From positions 1 to 64,000 of the forward strand of contig JAJRPG010000018.1 in the NCBI GenBank assembly GCA_024280855.1: a stretch of 64,000 nt of DNA, given 5' to 3'. Position 1 is the first letter of the stretch, and each line of letters begins with the position of its first letter. The position numbers were made by a program, and so were the translations under genes. The notes under the pieces are model-generated. The model saw only the letters and a program-made list of their open reading frames with translations. It was not told where the DNA came from and ran no database searches. This DNA is from Planctomycetota bacterium (GTDB lineage: Bacteria > Planctomycetota > Phycisphaerae > UBA1845). Of this stretch, positions 7,060 to 16,131 are shown one piece after another.

Positions 7060-7581
7060 ATGACTGAGATCGTGTTTATTGACGGCAACAATCTCCTTTA
7101 CGCCATGCACGAACACGCGCCAGTCCCATCCGTCGGGCGCGAGACTCTCGTCAGAATCGTTGAACGCTGGGCACGGACAGGCCAGGACGATGTGACCGTA
7201 GTTTTCGACGGACCAACGCCACGCGGAGGCATGGCCGCCCAATTGGCCTCGCCGCGAATCGACGTTCAATATAGCGCACCAAAATCCGCCGACGACATTA
7301 TCATCGCCCAAGTAAAACGTGCGAAAAACCCTGGACAAGTTCGAGTCATCAGTTCGGACACAGCTATTCAATACGAAGCTAGAATGAGAAGATGCCGAGC
7401 CACGGATTGCCTCGCTTTCATTCAGGAATTATATCCTCCGCATTCTCAAAAAGGTGGCAAGGCTCCCCAAAAAACAGACCCTAAAGAAAACTTATCGCAG
7501 GATGCGGACGAGTGGCTAAACTATTTTGGCCTTGATAACATCGAAGAAGAACCTTTCGATGGCTTCGACGCGATGAACTAA
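7060..7581 (+). CDS. NYN-domain (YacP/Rae1-like) RNA nuclease-like protein
   Basis: 173 aa. A PIN-like NYN fold is visible: FIDGNNLLYAM at the start, VVFDGPTP near residue 48, SADDIIIAQVKR near 76 and VISSDTAIQ near 95. These give the four acidic positions used for metal binding in this nuclease superfamily. YacP/Rae1 proteins cut mRNA on ribosomes in Firmicutes; the substrate here is unknown. The last 50 residues are hydrophilic and acidic (NIEEEPFDGFD). It is the first host gene right of the tRNA and is followed 32 nt later by the DUF983 gene. Confidence 0.85.
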   Translation: MTEIVFIDGNNLLYAMHEHAPVPSVGRETLVRIVERWARTGQDDVTVVFDGPTPRGGMAAQLASPRIDVQYSAPKSADDIIIAQVKRAKNPGQVRVISSDTAIQYEARMRRCRATDCLAFIQELYPPHSQKGGKAPQKTDPKENLSQDADEWLNYFGLDNIEEEPFDGFDAMN

Positions 7582-7613
7582 AACACCCTGTTCGTCTAAC
7601 GGCTGATGACTTC

Positions 7614-8033
7614 ATGGATAAACGCAGCGTACCACTTTCAACTATCGCCAAACGAGGCCTGAGCAAACGCTGCCCGCGCTGTGGCCAAGGTCATCTATAC
7701 GAGGGGTTTTATTCCGTCCATGAAAGATGCCCCGAATGTTCATACCGATACGAAGCAGGCTCTGGCGATACCTGGGCGTTCATGTACATCACCACCGCAG
7801 CCCTGACGGGATTCATCGTGATAGCCATGTTCTTACTTCACCCATCCAACACTTGGCTCGGATTATTTCTCGTCATTCTCGCCGCCGTTACCGTCATTGC
7901 AGGCACGCTCCCCATTCGCAAGAGCATAGCTATCGCGCTGGAATACATTATCTCAACCCAATTCGATCATCAGCATGCCAACGAGCAAGTAGAACAAAAA
8001 CAGGAGAATCCTCCACAAGGTGAAGGAAAGTAG
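7614..8033 (+). CDS. DUF983 family zinc-ribbon membrane protein
   Basis: 139 aa. N-terminal zinc ribbon with two CPxC knuckles (CPRCGQGHLYEG and CPECSYRYEAGSGD), then two transmembrane segments around residues 58-75 and 80-98, then a polar tail. This order and the YEAGSGDTW motif are those of DUF983 proteins, whose role is not established. It probably shares a transcript with the NYN gene upstream. Confidence 0.85.
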   Translation: MDKRSVPLSTIAKRGLSKRCPRCGQGHLYEGFYSVHERCPECSYRYEAGSGDTWAFMYITTAALTGFIVIAMFLLHPSNTWLGLFLVILAAVTVIAGTLPIRKSIAIALEYIISTQFDHQHANEQVEQKQENPPQGEGK

Positions 8034-8084
8034 ATGTAATTCAATAATCGGTATAACAACACCTAATGTTGTATATGATTTCAA

Positions 8085-9155
8085 ATGATAAATAATTCAA
8101 ATGCTATTATCCTCAAGTCCATCGCTTCTTACCTTTGCCTTAAGCAAGAAGATGAGGAAACTTACTATGGTTCGTACGCTGGGTATCCTGTGGCCATTTC
8201 TATTTTCACCGGGGCAGATACGATCGTTTTCGGCCCTGATTCGGTATTCGGCAATTCCAGCGTGATGTATAGCGGTTCTGACTCAATGCACAATGAAGCT
8301 GTTGGAGCAAGGAATTGTTTGCTAATTCAAGTACGCTTTCCATACGATTCGGAAACATTGCCGGACGAGCCACACTACTGCTGGCAGGAAAACCTCCTAA
8401 GGAAAATTACGAACGGCGTCGCCAAAGTCGATATCGAAGATCGATTAGTTTGGCTATCTATTTATAATATTGAAACGGATACCGATCCAAACGGTATTGA
8501 AAACCTGCTGAAAGATTTTTTGGCAGGACTCCAGGCAGCAGGCATCGAAAGTATAGAAGAAAATTGCCATTACTGTTTACATGAGCGTGGCGAAATAATT
8601 TATCTTAACGGCCGCGTCCTTCAAATTTGCGAATATTGCCTAGACGACTACCTTCACGAACGAACAACGCAGTCTCAAGCGACGGGGAGTAGTATTGCGC
8701 AAGCCATCGTTGGAGGCGTCATAGCTGCTGCAGTTGGCAGTATGCTGTGGGCTGGGTTCTGGTTCACATGCGCTTGGATTCCAACGTGGCTAAGTGGCGG
8801 CATTGAAAGAGCTGCTTTTTTTATCCCAGGTATCTTGAGCTTAATCATAGCTCTTGGAATAGGGGCACTTGTCGGCTATCCCGTTGGCTACATTGTTCGT
8901 CGTATCGCCAATCGGGGGGCGCAAGTAGCCAAAATTGCTACATGTTGCGCCTTGGCTGGTACACTCCTTGGAGAATTACTATTCGTATCGCTTTGGACAT
9001 ATTACCTCGATCATGAGTGGATTTTCAGCTGGCGATTATTGTGGGCATTTTGGAGTGGTGCCGGTGTGATTGATATAATTACGAAAGCGGTGGCTGCTTC
9101 CTTGGGGGCAATCATTGCTTATGCGATGACAAGTGTTGAAACCAAACCCATTTAA
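8085..9155 (+). CDS. Uncharacterised zinc-ribbon membrane protein, 356 aa
   Basis: No family recognised. An N-terminal soluble domain of about 165 residues is followed by a probable zinc ribbon, CHYC near 168 and CEYC near 188. Then come four hydrophobic segments, about 204-228, 242-267, 285-305 and 315-350. The glycine-rich IGALVGYPVGYIVRR helix pair is reminiscent of glycine-zipper membrane domains. The codon choice is more AT-rich than its neighbours. The soluble part may sit in the cytoplasm with the ribbon next to the membrane. Function unknown; no operon partner beyond 50 nt of spacing after DUF983. Confidence 0.8.
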   Translation: MINNSNAIILKSIASYLCLKQEDEETYYGSYAGYPVAISIFTGADTIVFGPDSVFGNSSVMYSGSDSMHNEAVGARNCLLIQVRFPYDSETLPDEPHYCWQENLLRKITNGVAKVDIEDRLVWLSIYNIETDTDPNGIENLLKDFLAGLQAAGIESIEENCHYCLHERGEIIYLNGRVLQICEYCLDDYLHERTTQSQATGSSIAQAIVGGVIAAAVGSMLWAGFWFTCAWIPTWLSGGIERAAFFIPGILSLIIALGIGALVGYPVGYIVRRIANRGAQVAKIATCCALAGTLLGELLFVSLWTYYLDHEWIFSWRLLWAFWSGAGVIDIITKAVAASLGAIIAYAMTSVETKPI

Positions 9156-9212
9156 GAAATCCCAAAGATAGCACTATAGACTCCGCAATCACATTCCATT
9201 ATGTATTAAGAC

Positions 9213-10484
9213 ATGTTCGGGAAAATGAACTTATTTCTAGCTGAAGCTAGCCCTGCCTCGCAAGCCTCATCCGTCCTGGTGGAGGAACCCGCAGGATTAC
9301 TAGCCATCCTTTTCGGCGTATTAGCCATCATCTTTTGGCTGGTGCAACATCCTACCTTCGGCCGACCATTCAAAGTGGTTCCCGCCATAGTTTTTTGCTA
9401 CTTCGTTCCGACATTGCTCACGACGCTAGGCGTCATCCCCAAAGAATCACCCCTGTATAGTTGGGTCAAAGCTTACGTTCTGCCAGCCAGTTTATTGCTA
9501 CTCATAATTTCCCTCGACTTACCAGCCATCGTTCGTTTAGGCGGCAAAGCGATCATCATGTTGTTAGCCGGAACATTCAGCATTGTCATCGGAGGCCCGC
9601 TCGCATTATGGGCTGCCCAACACATTTTGCCCGAAGCATGGGCATTGCCAACTGACGCTTGGCGAGGATTATCTGCGTTGTCAGGAAGTTGGATCGGCGG
9701 GGGGGCTAACTTCGTAGCAATTGGTCATGTGGCCGAAGCTTCGGATTCGATGATGGCTCTCATGGTGATCCCCGACGTTCTCGTCGCAAACATCTGGATG
9801 GGCGTTTTGCTATATATGTCAGGCCGGCAAAAAGCGATTGATCGAAAAACCGGAGCCAATGCCCAGGCCATTCGCGACCTCGAAGTTCGCATGACAGAAT
9901 TTCAAGAGCGTACCAATCGAATAGCTTCCATGCCCGATTTGTTGACCATTGTTGCACTAGGTTTCGTAGGTAGTTGGGTCGCGTATAGCGTAGGTCAACA
10001 CCTCCCCGTAATAAGTGACGGCCAGGGCGCGGCCATCATATCCCATTCAACCTGGAAATACATCATCGTAACCAGCTTCGGCGTAGGCCTATCGTTCACC
10101 CGCGTTCGTAATCTTGAAGGTGCCGGTGCGTCCAAGGTTGGCTCGGTCATGATTTACCTGCTCATCGCGTGCATTGGCGCATCGGCTAACTTTAGAGAAG
10201 TCATCGAAGCCCCAGGTTTTATCGTTGTCGGATTCATGTGGATGTTCGTTCACATCACAATCATAATGACTGTCGGCATCCTCATTCGCGCCCCCATATT
10301 CCTCATCGCCGTCGGTTCACAAGCCAACATCGGAGGCGCAGCCAGTGCCCCCGTCGTCGCAGCCGCATTCCATCCATCACTAGCTCCGGTCGGCGCGTTA
10401 CTAGCCGTAGCTGGTTATGTGTTGGGAACCTACGCAGGCCTAATCTGCATGCACTTATTGAAGTGGGTAGCCGGCGCAGGTTAA
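9213..10484 (+). CDS. DUF819 family inner-membrane protein (YjcL-like transporter candidate)
   Basis: 423 aa with about ten hydrophobic segments. The motifs LSGSWIGGGANFVAIGHV, MMALMVIPDVLVANIWMG and VGSQANIGGAASAPVVAAAFHPSLAPVG are characteristic of the DUF819/YjcL family, which has the fold logic of secondary transporters with two glycine-rich re-entrant repeats. Substrate unknown. A second ATG lies at 9225. A strong palindrome (10491-10519) follows the stop and may act as its terminator. Confidence 0.88.
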   Translation: MFGKMNLFLAEASPASQASSVLVEEPAGLLAILFGVLAIIFWLVQHPTFGRPFKVVPAIVFCYFVPTLLTTLGVIPKESPLYSWVKAYVLPASLLLLIISLDLPAIVRLGGKAIIMLLAGTFSIVIGGPLALWAAQHILPEAWALPTDAWRGLSALSGSWIGGGANFVAIGHVAEASDSMMALMVIPDVLVANIWMGVLLYMSGRQKAIDRKTGANAQAIRDLEVRMTEFQERTNRIASMPDLLTIVALGFVGSWVAYSVGQHLPVISDGQGAAIISHSTWKYIIVTSFGVGLSFTRVRNLEGAGASKVGSVMIYLLIACIGASANFREVIEAPGFIVVGFMWMFVHITIIMTVGILIRAPIFLIAVGSQANIGGAASAPVVAAAFHPSLAPVGALLAVAGYVLGTYAGLICMHLLKWVAGAG

Positions 10485-10490
10485 CCCCCC

Positions 10491-10519
10491 GAGCCGCGGG
10501 CTTAAGCCCGCGCGGAGTC
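10491..10519 (+). repeat. REP-like palindrome, copy 1
   Basis: A 29-nt element that starts GAGCCGCGGGCTT and ends AAGCCCGCGCGGAGTC and folds into a GC-rich hairpin directly after the DUF819 stop. The same element, with paired base changes in both arms, recurs at 39165-39193, and a degenerate copy lies at 39108-39136. It may be a dispersed extragenic repeat that also ends transcription. Confidence 0.8.
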
Positions 10520-10614
10520 GAGATTGTTAACAAGGTAGACCAGTAGGAAAATCGTTCGGTGTCCCATTCTTTGCCTACCGGCAAAGGGTGGGGGAAGTCT
10601 TTTTATATGGAAGA

Positions 10615-12216
10615 TCACTGAGACAGAATAGGCAACGATACCGAAGTAGTCTGACCAGTCATAGTCTCTGGCACACCAAGATCAAGCTTATGAATCTGAC
10701 TAGTGCGTAAAAGCTTCCCAGCCAGTGTCGGATCGGAAAGCGGCACATCCCAAAAATCTTCTTTGAACGAATCCACCCATTCGATTCTGGTCAAGCCGCG
10801 TTTACCAATTTTACGCCGCAAAACAATATAGAAAAATGCGTGAATGTTGTCACGGAAATGACTAAAACTACGAATACGTTTCAGACGCCGCGCAAACATG
10901 GTGGGGCGGTTATAAAATTTCTTATGCGCCTTCTCATACATCACATTGATTTTTTCAGGCGACACCGTCGGTAGCGTCATGATGGCACTACTCAATTCAT
11001 ACTCGCCCCAATCTTCAGTGTTCAGATAGCCATGCTCTTTCGCCCATTCGAACATCTGCGTACCTGGGTAGGGCGTCGTAATGTTGAACAAAGCCAGGTC
11101 AGGATCGAGATGCAGTGCATAGTCAATCGTGCGCTGCATGGATTCAACCGTCTCCGTCGGATTCCCAAACATAAACGTAGCCCGCACTTCCAAGCCAACT
11201 TTCTGAGCAATCTTCACCGCCCATTCGGTCTTCTTCCGGTCGATAGGTTTGCGAATCACTTCTAAAATAGCGTCGTCACCGCTCTCCACGCCAAACATCA
11301 CCTGATGACATCCGCCATCCTTCATGGCTTGGGCGAGTTCTTCACTGAAGCAGTCGGTGCGAACAAATGCCGTCCAACTGACACCGAGTTTTCGCTCTTT
11401 CATCAATTGACAAAAACGCATTACGTTCGGCTTAAAAATCGTGAATGTATCGTCGTAAAATTGAATCTCTCGAATTCCATACGTCTCGCGCATATGCTGA
11501 ATTTCATCGACAACTGTATCAGCCGCTCTTGTGCGTAGTGTGGTTTCCGCGCTATTGCAAAAGGTGCATTTGCCAGGACAACCGCGTGTCATAAGCATAT
11601 TAATCGCTGGCAGCCGACGATAAGCGCCGAGTGCAGGATAATACTTTTTCATCGGGACCAAATGAAAAGCCGGCATGGGCAATGAATCCAAATCCAATAT
11701 CACCTCAGCCGGTGGATTATGAATAGCGACGTTATCTTTTCGATAACTCACCCCACGAATTTTCTCGATCGGCTCACCTTTGACGATGCGATTTAATGTC
11801 ACTTCGCCGTCGCCGCGAACGACCAAATTGATCGCGCTATTTTTGAGACACTCCCCTGGCATCGCTTCGGCGTGAACACCACCAACCACCACGATACATT
11901 CGGGATGTATTTCTTTGACAATTCGCGCGATCTGATTCCCCGCAATAGCTGTGGAAGTCATCAAACTGATACCGACATATCGCGGTTTATACTGACGCAG
12001 CGCCTCTCGAAACTCATCCATGTTCCAATGCTCAACATGAACATCCACAATGCCAACGCGATGTCCCTCACGCTCCAAATAAGCGGCAATGCTCAGCAAC
12101 CCCAGCGGAGGCATCGCAGCCTTAATGCCGTGCCATATATTTTGATCCTTACTTACCCACGGAGGGTTAATGAGCAGGGCATCAAGCGGACGCGGTTCTA
12201 CAGTTTCCATTGGCAT
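10615..12216 (-). CDS. B12-binding-domain radical SAM protein (BchE/HpnJ-like)
   Basis: 533 aa. Residues about 10-145 are a cobalamin-binding-type Rossmann domain (LLINPPWV, MPPLGLLSIAAYLE, VVVGGVHAEAMPGE). Residues about 200-400 are the radical SAM barrel with RGCPGKCTFCN holding the CxxxCxxC iron-sulfur cluster, then FYDDTF and FGVESGDD. The cobalamin-ligand His motif is not obvious, which is common in this family. The C-terminal 130 residues are basic. Such proteins perform methylations, ring closures or lipid modifications; the substrate cannot be read from the sequence and no biosynthetic partners are adjacent. Confidence 0.88.
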   Translation of the reverse strand: MPMETVEPRPLDALLINPPWVSKDQNIWHGIKAAMPPLGLLSIAAYLEREGHRVGIVDVHVEHWNMDEFREALRQYKPRYVGISLMTSTAIAGNQIARIVKEIHPECIVVVGGVHAEAMPGECLKNSAINLVVRGDGEVTLNRIVKGEPIEKIRGVSYRKDNVAIHNPPAEVILDLDSLPMPAFHLVPMKKYYPALGAYRRLPAINMLMTRGCPGKCTFCNSAETTLRTRAADTVVDEIQHMRETYGIREIQFYDDTFTIFKPNVMRFCQLMKERKLGVSWTAFVRTDCFSEELAQAMKDGGCHQVMFGVESGDDAILEVIRKPIDRKKTEWAVKIAQKVGLEVRATFMFGNPTETVESMQRTIDYALHLDPDLALFNITTPYPGTQMFEWAKEHGYLNTEDWGEYELSSAIMTLPTVSPEKINVMYEKAHKKFYNRPTMFARRLKRIRSFSHFRDNIHAFFYIVLRRKIGKRGLTRIEWVDSFKEDFWDVPLSDPTLAGKLLRTSQIHKLDLGVPETMTGQTTSVSLPILSQ

Positions 12217-12468
12217 CGCAATATCCAGACATATAAAAAGCCAGACGCTTATTTCGCAGCGCCAAGTGCCTGTTTATCGGCATGGCTGAGGTCCGAATTT
12301 ATTTACAAATCGCACCTAAATCGCCTGAAAACAGCTTGTTTGTAGATTTGCAAAATGCTCACAGCGATTGTGCCGATAATCACGCTATATCAAGGACGGT
12401 AGCAGGAGCATTGGCCTTATGATTGCATTGAGTTGAGTAGGCTAAGCTAAAATTCGAGGCGATAAAAC

Positions 12469-13086
12469 GTGATGACATCAACGATGGAAATATCAAGCGA
12501 AACAAGAACGTTCGTACATCCCACCGCATTGTGTGAGACTAGCCAACTCGGAGCCGGTACACGCGTCTGGGCCTTCGCTCACGTCATGGACGGGGCGAAC
12601 ATTGGCCAGGCGTGTAATATCTGCGACCGGACATTCATCGAAGGCGGAGCCAACATCGGCAACCGTGTAACCATCAAAAACAACGTCCTCATCTGGGACG
12701 GTGTCACCATAGAAGACGACGTTTTCGTAGGCCCAGCCGTGGTTTTCACCAACGACCGTCATCCACGCAGTGCCCGCATGAACGAAGTCGCATCACGCTA
12801 TGCTGATAAGGAAAAATGGCTGCAAACGACATTTGTTAAACAAGGTGCGTCCATCGGAGCAGGGGCCATCATCTTGTGTGGTCTATCTATTGGCGAATAT
12901 GCCAGCATCGCAGCCGGAAGTGTCGTCACGAAAGATGTCCCAGCCCATTGCCTCATCATAGGCCATCCCGGCAAGCCTGCAGGCTGGGTCTGTAAGTGTG
13001 GAATCAAACTCGATAACGACCTGAAATGCCCAAGCTGCAATTCGAGCTATACGGCAGCAGGCCACACGATAAAATCTGTAATATAA
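12469..13086 (+). CDS. Left-handed beta-helix acetyltransferase (WbpD/WlbB-like) with C-terminal zinc ribbon
   Basis: 205 aa. Hexapeptide repeats run from about residue 20 to 165 (IGQACNI, IGNRVTI, VTIEDDVFVGPAVVFTND, IGAGAIIL, IGEYASIAAGSVVTKDVP). The VFTNDRHPRS stretch with its loop is the signature of sugar N-acetyltransferases that make 2,3-diacetamido glucuronates for O-antigen-type glycans. The end carries CKCG and CPSC, a zinc ribbon seen in some of these enzymes. A role in surface glycan synthesis is inferred; no glycan cluster is nearby. Confidence 0.87.
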   Translation: MMTSTMEISSETRTFVHPTALCETSQLGAGTRVWAFAHVMDGANIGQACNICDRTFIEGGANIGNRVTIKNNVLIWDGVTIEDDVFVGPAVVFTNDRHPRSARMNEVASRYADKEKWLQTTFVKQGASIGAGAIILCGLSIGEYASIAAGSVVTKDVPAHCLIIGHPGKPAGWVCKCGIKLDNDLKCPSCNSSYTAAGHTIKSVI

Positions 13087-13163
13087 ACAAGCATTTCATC
13101 GATTAACCCCGTTTAAGGGCATTTGTAATGAAATTCTACCAAAATGGTCATAATTCGACTTGC

Positions 13164-13186
13164 TATATGACCGATTTAGTCATATA
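13164..13186. promoter_or_regulatory. Inverted repeat resembling an IscR type-1 operator before the SUF operon
   Basis: TATATGAC and GTCATATA are perfect 8-bp arms separated by 7 AT-rich bases. The TGAC(N7)GTCA core matches the layout of IscR/Rrf2 type-1 sites. It lies 82 nt upstream of the Rrf2 start and overlaps AT-rich promoter-like sequence. Autoregulation by the Rrf2 protein is the natural reading. Confidence 0.65.
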
Positions 13187-13267
13187 TAGAATATAGTGGA
13201 TGTGGACTTTGAGGCTCAGACGGGCGGGCAATTGCCAGCCGGTGATCCGTAAGTCCTTGCTTGATAG

Positions 13268-13723
13268 ATGCTTACGTTAACTCGAAAGACCGATTACGCC
13301 TTGGTAGCCATGACAGAACTGGCTCACAGCGCCCCGGCCCAGCTTAGTGCCCGCAAGATCGCGGAGCTGTCCGGCCTGCCGCTGCCCATTCTGTCGGGCG
13401 TGCTTCACCAGTTGAATGCGCACGGGCTGATTGTTTCCGTTCGCGGTTCGCAGGGGGGGTATTCCCTTGCTCGATCACCAGGCGAGATCACACTGGCTGA
13501 CATGATCGAAGCCATCGAAGGTGGCACGCGACTGGCGGTTTGTTGCCGGGACGATGCCGAGGCGGTTAACGAAGAATGCGACATCGCCTCAAATTGTCGC
13601 GTCAAGGAACCCATTCGCCGTGTGAATGAGAGTTTTCAACACTTCCTGAGTCAGGTCAGCTTGGCTCATGTGGCGTTTGATAAAGTTAGTCTGGACGTTG
13701 GCGGTTCTGCGGCGAAGTTTTGA
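13268..13723 (+). CDS. Rrf2-family iron-sulfur sensing regulator of the SUF operon
   Basis: 151 aa. A winged helix (KTDYALVAMTELAH, LSARKIAELSGLP, GLIVSVRGSQGGYSLAR) is followed by a cysteine loop CCRDDAEAVNEEC...NC that supplies the three ligands for a [2Fe-2S] cluster in IscR-like proteins. As the first gene of the SUF cluster and with a dyad upstream it probably represses or activates the operon according to cluster status. The spacing to sufA is 75 nt. Confidence 0.92.
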   Translation: MLTLTRKTDYALVAMTELAHSAPAQLSARKIAELSGLPLPILSGVLHQLNAHGLIVSVRGSQGGYSLARSPGEITLADMIEAIEGGTRLAVCCRDDAEAVNEECDIASNCRVKEPIRRVNESFQHFLSQVSLAHVAFDKVSLDVGGSAAKF

Positions 13724-13798
13724 AATGGAAATTTGTGGCTCGAAATTTTGGTCACATAGTAACGATCTGAAAACAGTTTAGAAAACGGAGAAAAACTC

Positions 13799-14152
13799 AT
13801 GGCTATCACATTAACAGAGGGTGCGGCTAAGGAAGTTAAAAATATCATTACTCAGCAAAACGAAATGGCTGAGAAGAACGGTGAAGAAGCAAAGAAGCTT
13901 TATCTTCGCATCGGCGTCAAGGGCGGGGGGTGTAGCGGGTTTAGCTATTCGCTCGACCTGACTGAAACTCTCAATGACACCGACGAGCAATGGGAACAGT
14001 TCGGCGTCGATGTCGTATGCGATTCAAAAAGTCAGTTGTATCTTGAAGGTACGAATGTCGATTTCAAAGACGAGGTGATGGGGCGGGGCTTTGTGTTTAG
14101 CAACCCCAACGCCACCAGCAGTTGTGGCTGCGGCAGTAGTTTTTCTGTATAG
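13799..14152 (+). CDS. sufA: A-type iron-sulfur carrier (SufA/HesB family)
   Basis: 117 aa. It begins ITLTEGAAKEVKNII; the three conserved cysteines are in KGGGCSGFSY and SSCGCGSSF near the end. A-type carriers take clusters from the SufBCD scaffold to apoproteins. GGAG lies 8 nt before the ATG. First structural gene of the SUF operon. Confidence 0.95.
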   Translation: MAITLTEGAAKEVKNIITQQNEMAEKNGEEAKKLYLRIGVKGGGCSGFSYSLDLTETLNDTDEQWEQFGVDVVCDSKSQLYLEGTNVDFKDEVMGRGFVFSNPNATSSCGCGSSFSV

Positions 14153-14271
14153 CATGACGCCTCTTGCCAGCCAGCGTTATTGAGAGGTATGCATTCCTTA
14201 AGGGGAATTGTCGTCACGCGGCGAATAGAATTAGCAGGCCCGTGCATAGCGCGGTCTCTGGAGTAGTAATC

Positions 14272-15732
14272 ATGGCTAATGCACAAACTGATACCGCAAT
14301 CGACCAATGGTCAGAGCAGGAATACAAGTACGGATTCGTTACAGACATCGAAACCGACAGTGCGCCTCCAGGCCTTAGCGAGGATACCATACGGTTCATT
14401 TCCGCCAAGAAAAAAGAGCCGGAATGGCTGTTAGCCTGGCGTCTAAAAGCCTATAAACGCTGGCTTACGATGGAAGAGCCGACCTGGGCCAATATCAGTT
14501 ATCCCAAGATCGACTATCAATCAATTATTTATTACTCCGCGCCCAAGCAAGTGAAAGACTTGCTAAAAAGCCTGGATGAAGTTGATCCCAAGTTGATCGA
14601 AACCTACAACAAACTCGGCATTTCACTCGAAGAGCAAAAGGTGTTAGCCGGTGTAGAAGTAGCTGTCGATGCCGTGTTTGATAGCGTATCCGTAGCCACG
14701 ACTTTCAAAAATAAATTAGCCGAGATTGGCGTAATTTTTTGCCCGTTTTCAGAAGCCGTTCATAATCATCCAGAGCTGGTACAAAAGTACCTCGGCTCTG
14801 TCGTGCCTTATTCAGATAACTATTTCGCCACGCTTAACTCAGCCGTGTTTACGGATGGCTCATTCGTATACATTCCCAAAGGCGTTCGTTGTCCGATGGA
14901 CCTGTCCACCTATTTCCGCATCAACGCCAAGTCCACAGGCCAGTTCGAGCGATCCCTTATTATTGCAGAAGAAGGGAGCCAGGTTAGTTATCTCGAGGGT
15001 TGCACCGCACCCATGCGAGACGAAAACCAACTACACGCAGCCGTGGTCGAACTCGTAGCAATGGACGACGCGAAAATTAAGTATTCGACCATTCAAAACT
15101 GGTACCCAGGCGACAAGGATGGCGTAGGCGGCATTTACAACTTCGTCACCAAGCGAGGTAAATGTGCTGGCAAAAATTCGCATATATCGTGGACCCAAGT
15201 CGAAACAGGGTCAGCTATCACCTGGAAATATCCTAGCTGCATTTTGCAAGGCGATAATTCCGTCGGCGAGTTTTACTCCGTAGCTATGACCAATCACCGC
15301 CAGCAAGCTGACACTGGCACGAAGATGGTCCACATTGGTAAAAACACCCGCAGCAACATCGTCTCCAAAGGCATCTCAGTAGGCTATAGCAAAAACACTT
15401 ATCGAGGCGGCGTGAAGATAAACTCCGGTGCGGATAACGCTCGAAACTTTACGCAGTGCGATTCCCTTTTGATTGGTGACAAGTGCGAGGCACACACGTT
15501 TCCTTACATTGACGTCAAAAATAGCTCAGCCATGATGGAGCACGAAGCGACAACATCAAAAATTGGCGACGACCAAATGTTCTACTGCAACCAGCGCGGC
15601 ATCAACGCTGAAGACGCCACCGCTATGATTGTCAACGGATTTTGCAAAGAAGTCTTTCGAGAATTACCGATGGAATTCGCCGTTGAAGCACAGAAACTCC
15701 TTGAAATCAGCCTGGAGGGAAGCGTTGGCTAA
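14272..15732 (+). CDS. sufB: Fe-S cluster assembly scaffold SufB
   Basis: 486 aa from the ATG at 14272, which has GGAG 8 nt upstream; the frame is open further 5' but the added residues are not SufB-like. SufB features: [16 protein letters not shown] near the start, [39 protein letters not shown]-like [11 protein letters not shown] and [17 protein letters not shown] at the C-terminus. It forms the SufBC2D scaffold on which clusters are built. The stop overlaps the TTG start of the rhodanese gene. Confidence 0.97.
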   Translation: MANAQTDTAIDQWSEQEYKYGFVTDIETDSAPPGLSEDTIRFISAKKKEPEWLLAWRLKAYKRWLTMEEPTWANISYPKIDYQSIIYYSAPKQVKDLLKSLDEVDPKLIETYNKLGISLEEQKVLAGVEVAVDAVFDSVSVATTFKNKLAEIGVIFCPFSEAVHNHPELVQKYLGSVVPYSDNYFATLNSAVFTDGSFVYIPKGVRCPMDLSTYFRINAKSTGQFERSLIIAEEGSQVSYLEGCTAPMRDENQLHAAVVELVAMDDAKIKYSTIQNWYPGDKDGVGGIYNFVTKRGKCAGKNSHISWTQVETGSAITWKYPSCILQGDNSVGEFYSVAMTNHRQQADTGTKMVHIGKNTRSNIVSKGISVGYSKNTYRGGVKINSGADNARNFTQCDSLLIGDKCEAHTFPYIDVKNSSAMMEHEATTSKIGDDQMFYCNQRGINAEDATAMIVNGFCKEVFRELPMEFAVEAQKLLEISLEGSVG

Positions 15733-16063
15733 TCAAACTGTAAACGTCGAAGAAATGAGTGTGACTGAGTTAGCTGCGCAATTAGCTGGTGATTCGCCGC
15801 CGAAGTTAATCGACGTGCGCACGCCGGAGGAGCGGGCTACCGCTTGTATCGAAGGTTCGCTGTTTCTTGATGACCAGCTTGTTAAGACCATGCTGGAAAC
15901 CTGGGACAAAGCGACATTGATAGTCCTGCAGTGTCATCACGGCGGTCGCAGTCTACAGGCGGCTAATTATTTTACGCAGCAGGGATTTACGAATGTGAAA
16001 AACCTTACCGGCGGCATTGATGCGTGGTCGTTGGGAGTGGACGCCAAAATTCCTCGATACTAG
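15725..16063 (+). CDS. Rhodanese-domain sulfurtransferase within the SUF operon
   Basis: 112 aa from TTG 15725, preceded by GGAGG 6 nt upstream and overlapping the sufB stop by 8 nt; an ATG at 15755 is the alternative. A single rhodanese domain: [19 protein letters not shown], the active loop CHHGGRS with the catalytic cysteine, and [12 protein letters not shown]. The CxxGxR loop supports persulfide chemistry. Its insertion between sufB and sufC suggests sulfur delivery or storage for cluster building, perhaps along with SufS-SufU. The longer open frame into sufB is a reading-frame overlap, not the protein. Confidence 0.9.
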   Translation: MANQTVNVEEMSVTELAAQLAGDSPPKLIDVRTPEERATACIEGSLFLDDQLVKTMLETWDKATLIVLQCHHGGRSLQAANYFTQQGFTNVKNLTGGIDAWSLGVDAKIPRY

Positions 16064-16131
16064 AGTTGATTAGAAACGGTAAGACGCAAAGCCATAATGA
16101 ATACTGAAATGAATTACGCTAGGGAATTGAT

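Noticed and set aside
14164-14271. Upstream extension of sufB
   Set aside because: The 36 extra residues are not like SufB and the ATG at 14272 has a well-placed GGAG.
15629-15724. Longer rhodanese N-terminus inside sufB
   Set aside because: It is out-of-frame sufB coding sequence; the TTG at 15725 with GGAGG is better.
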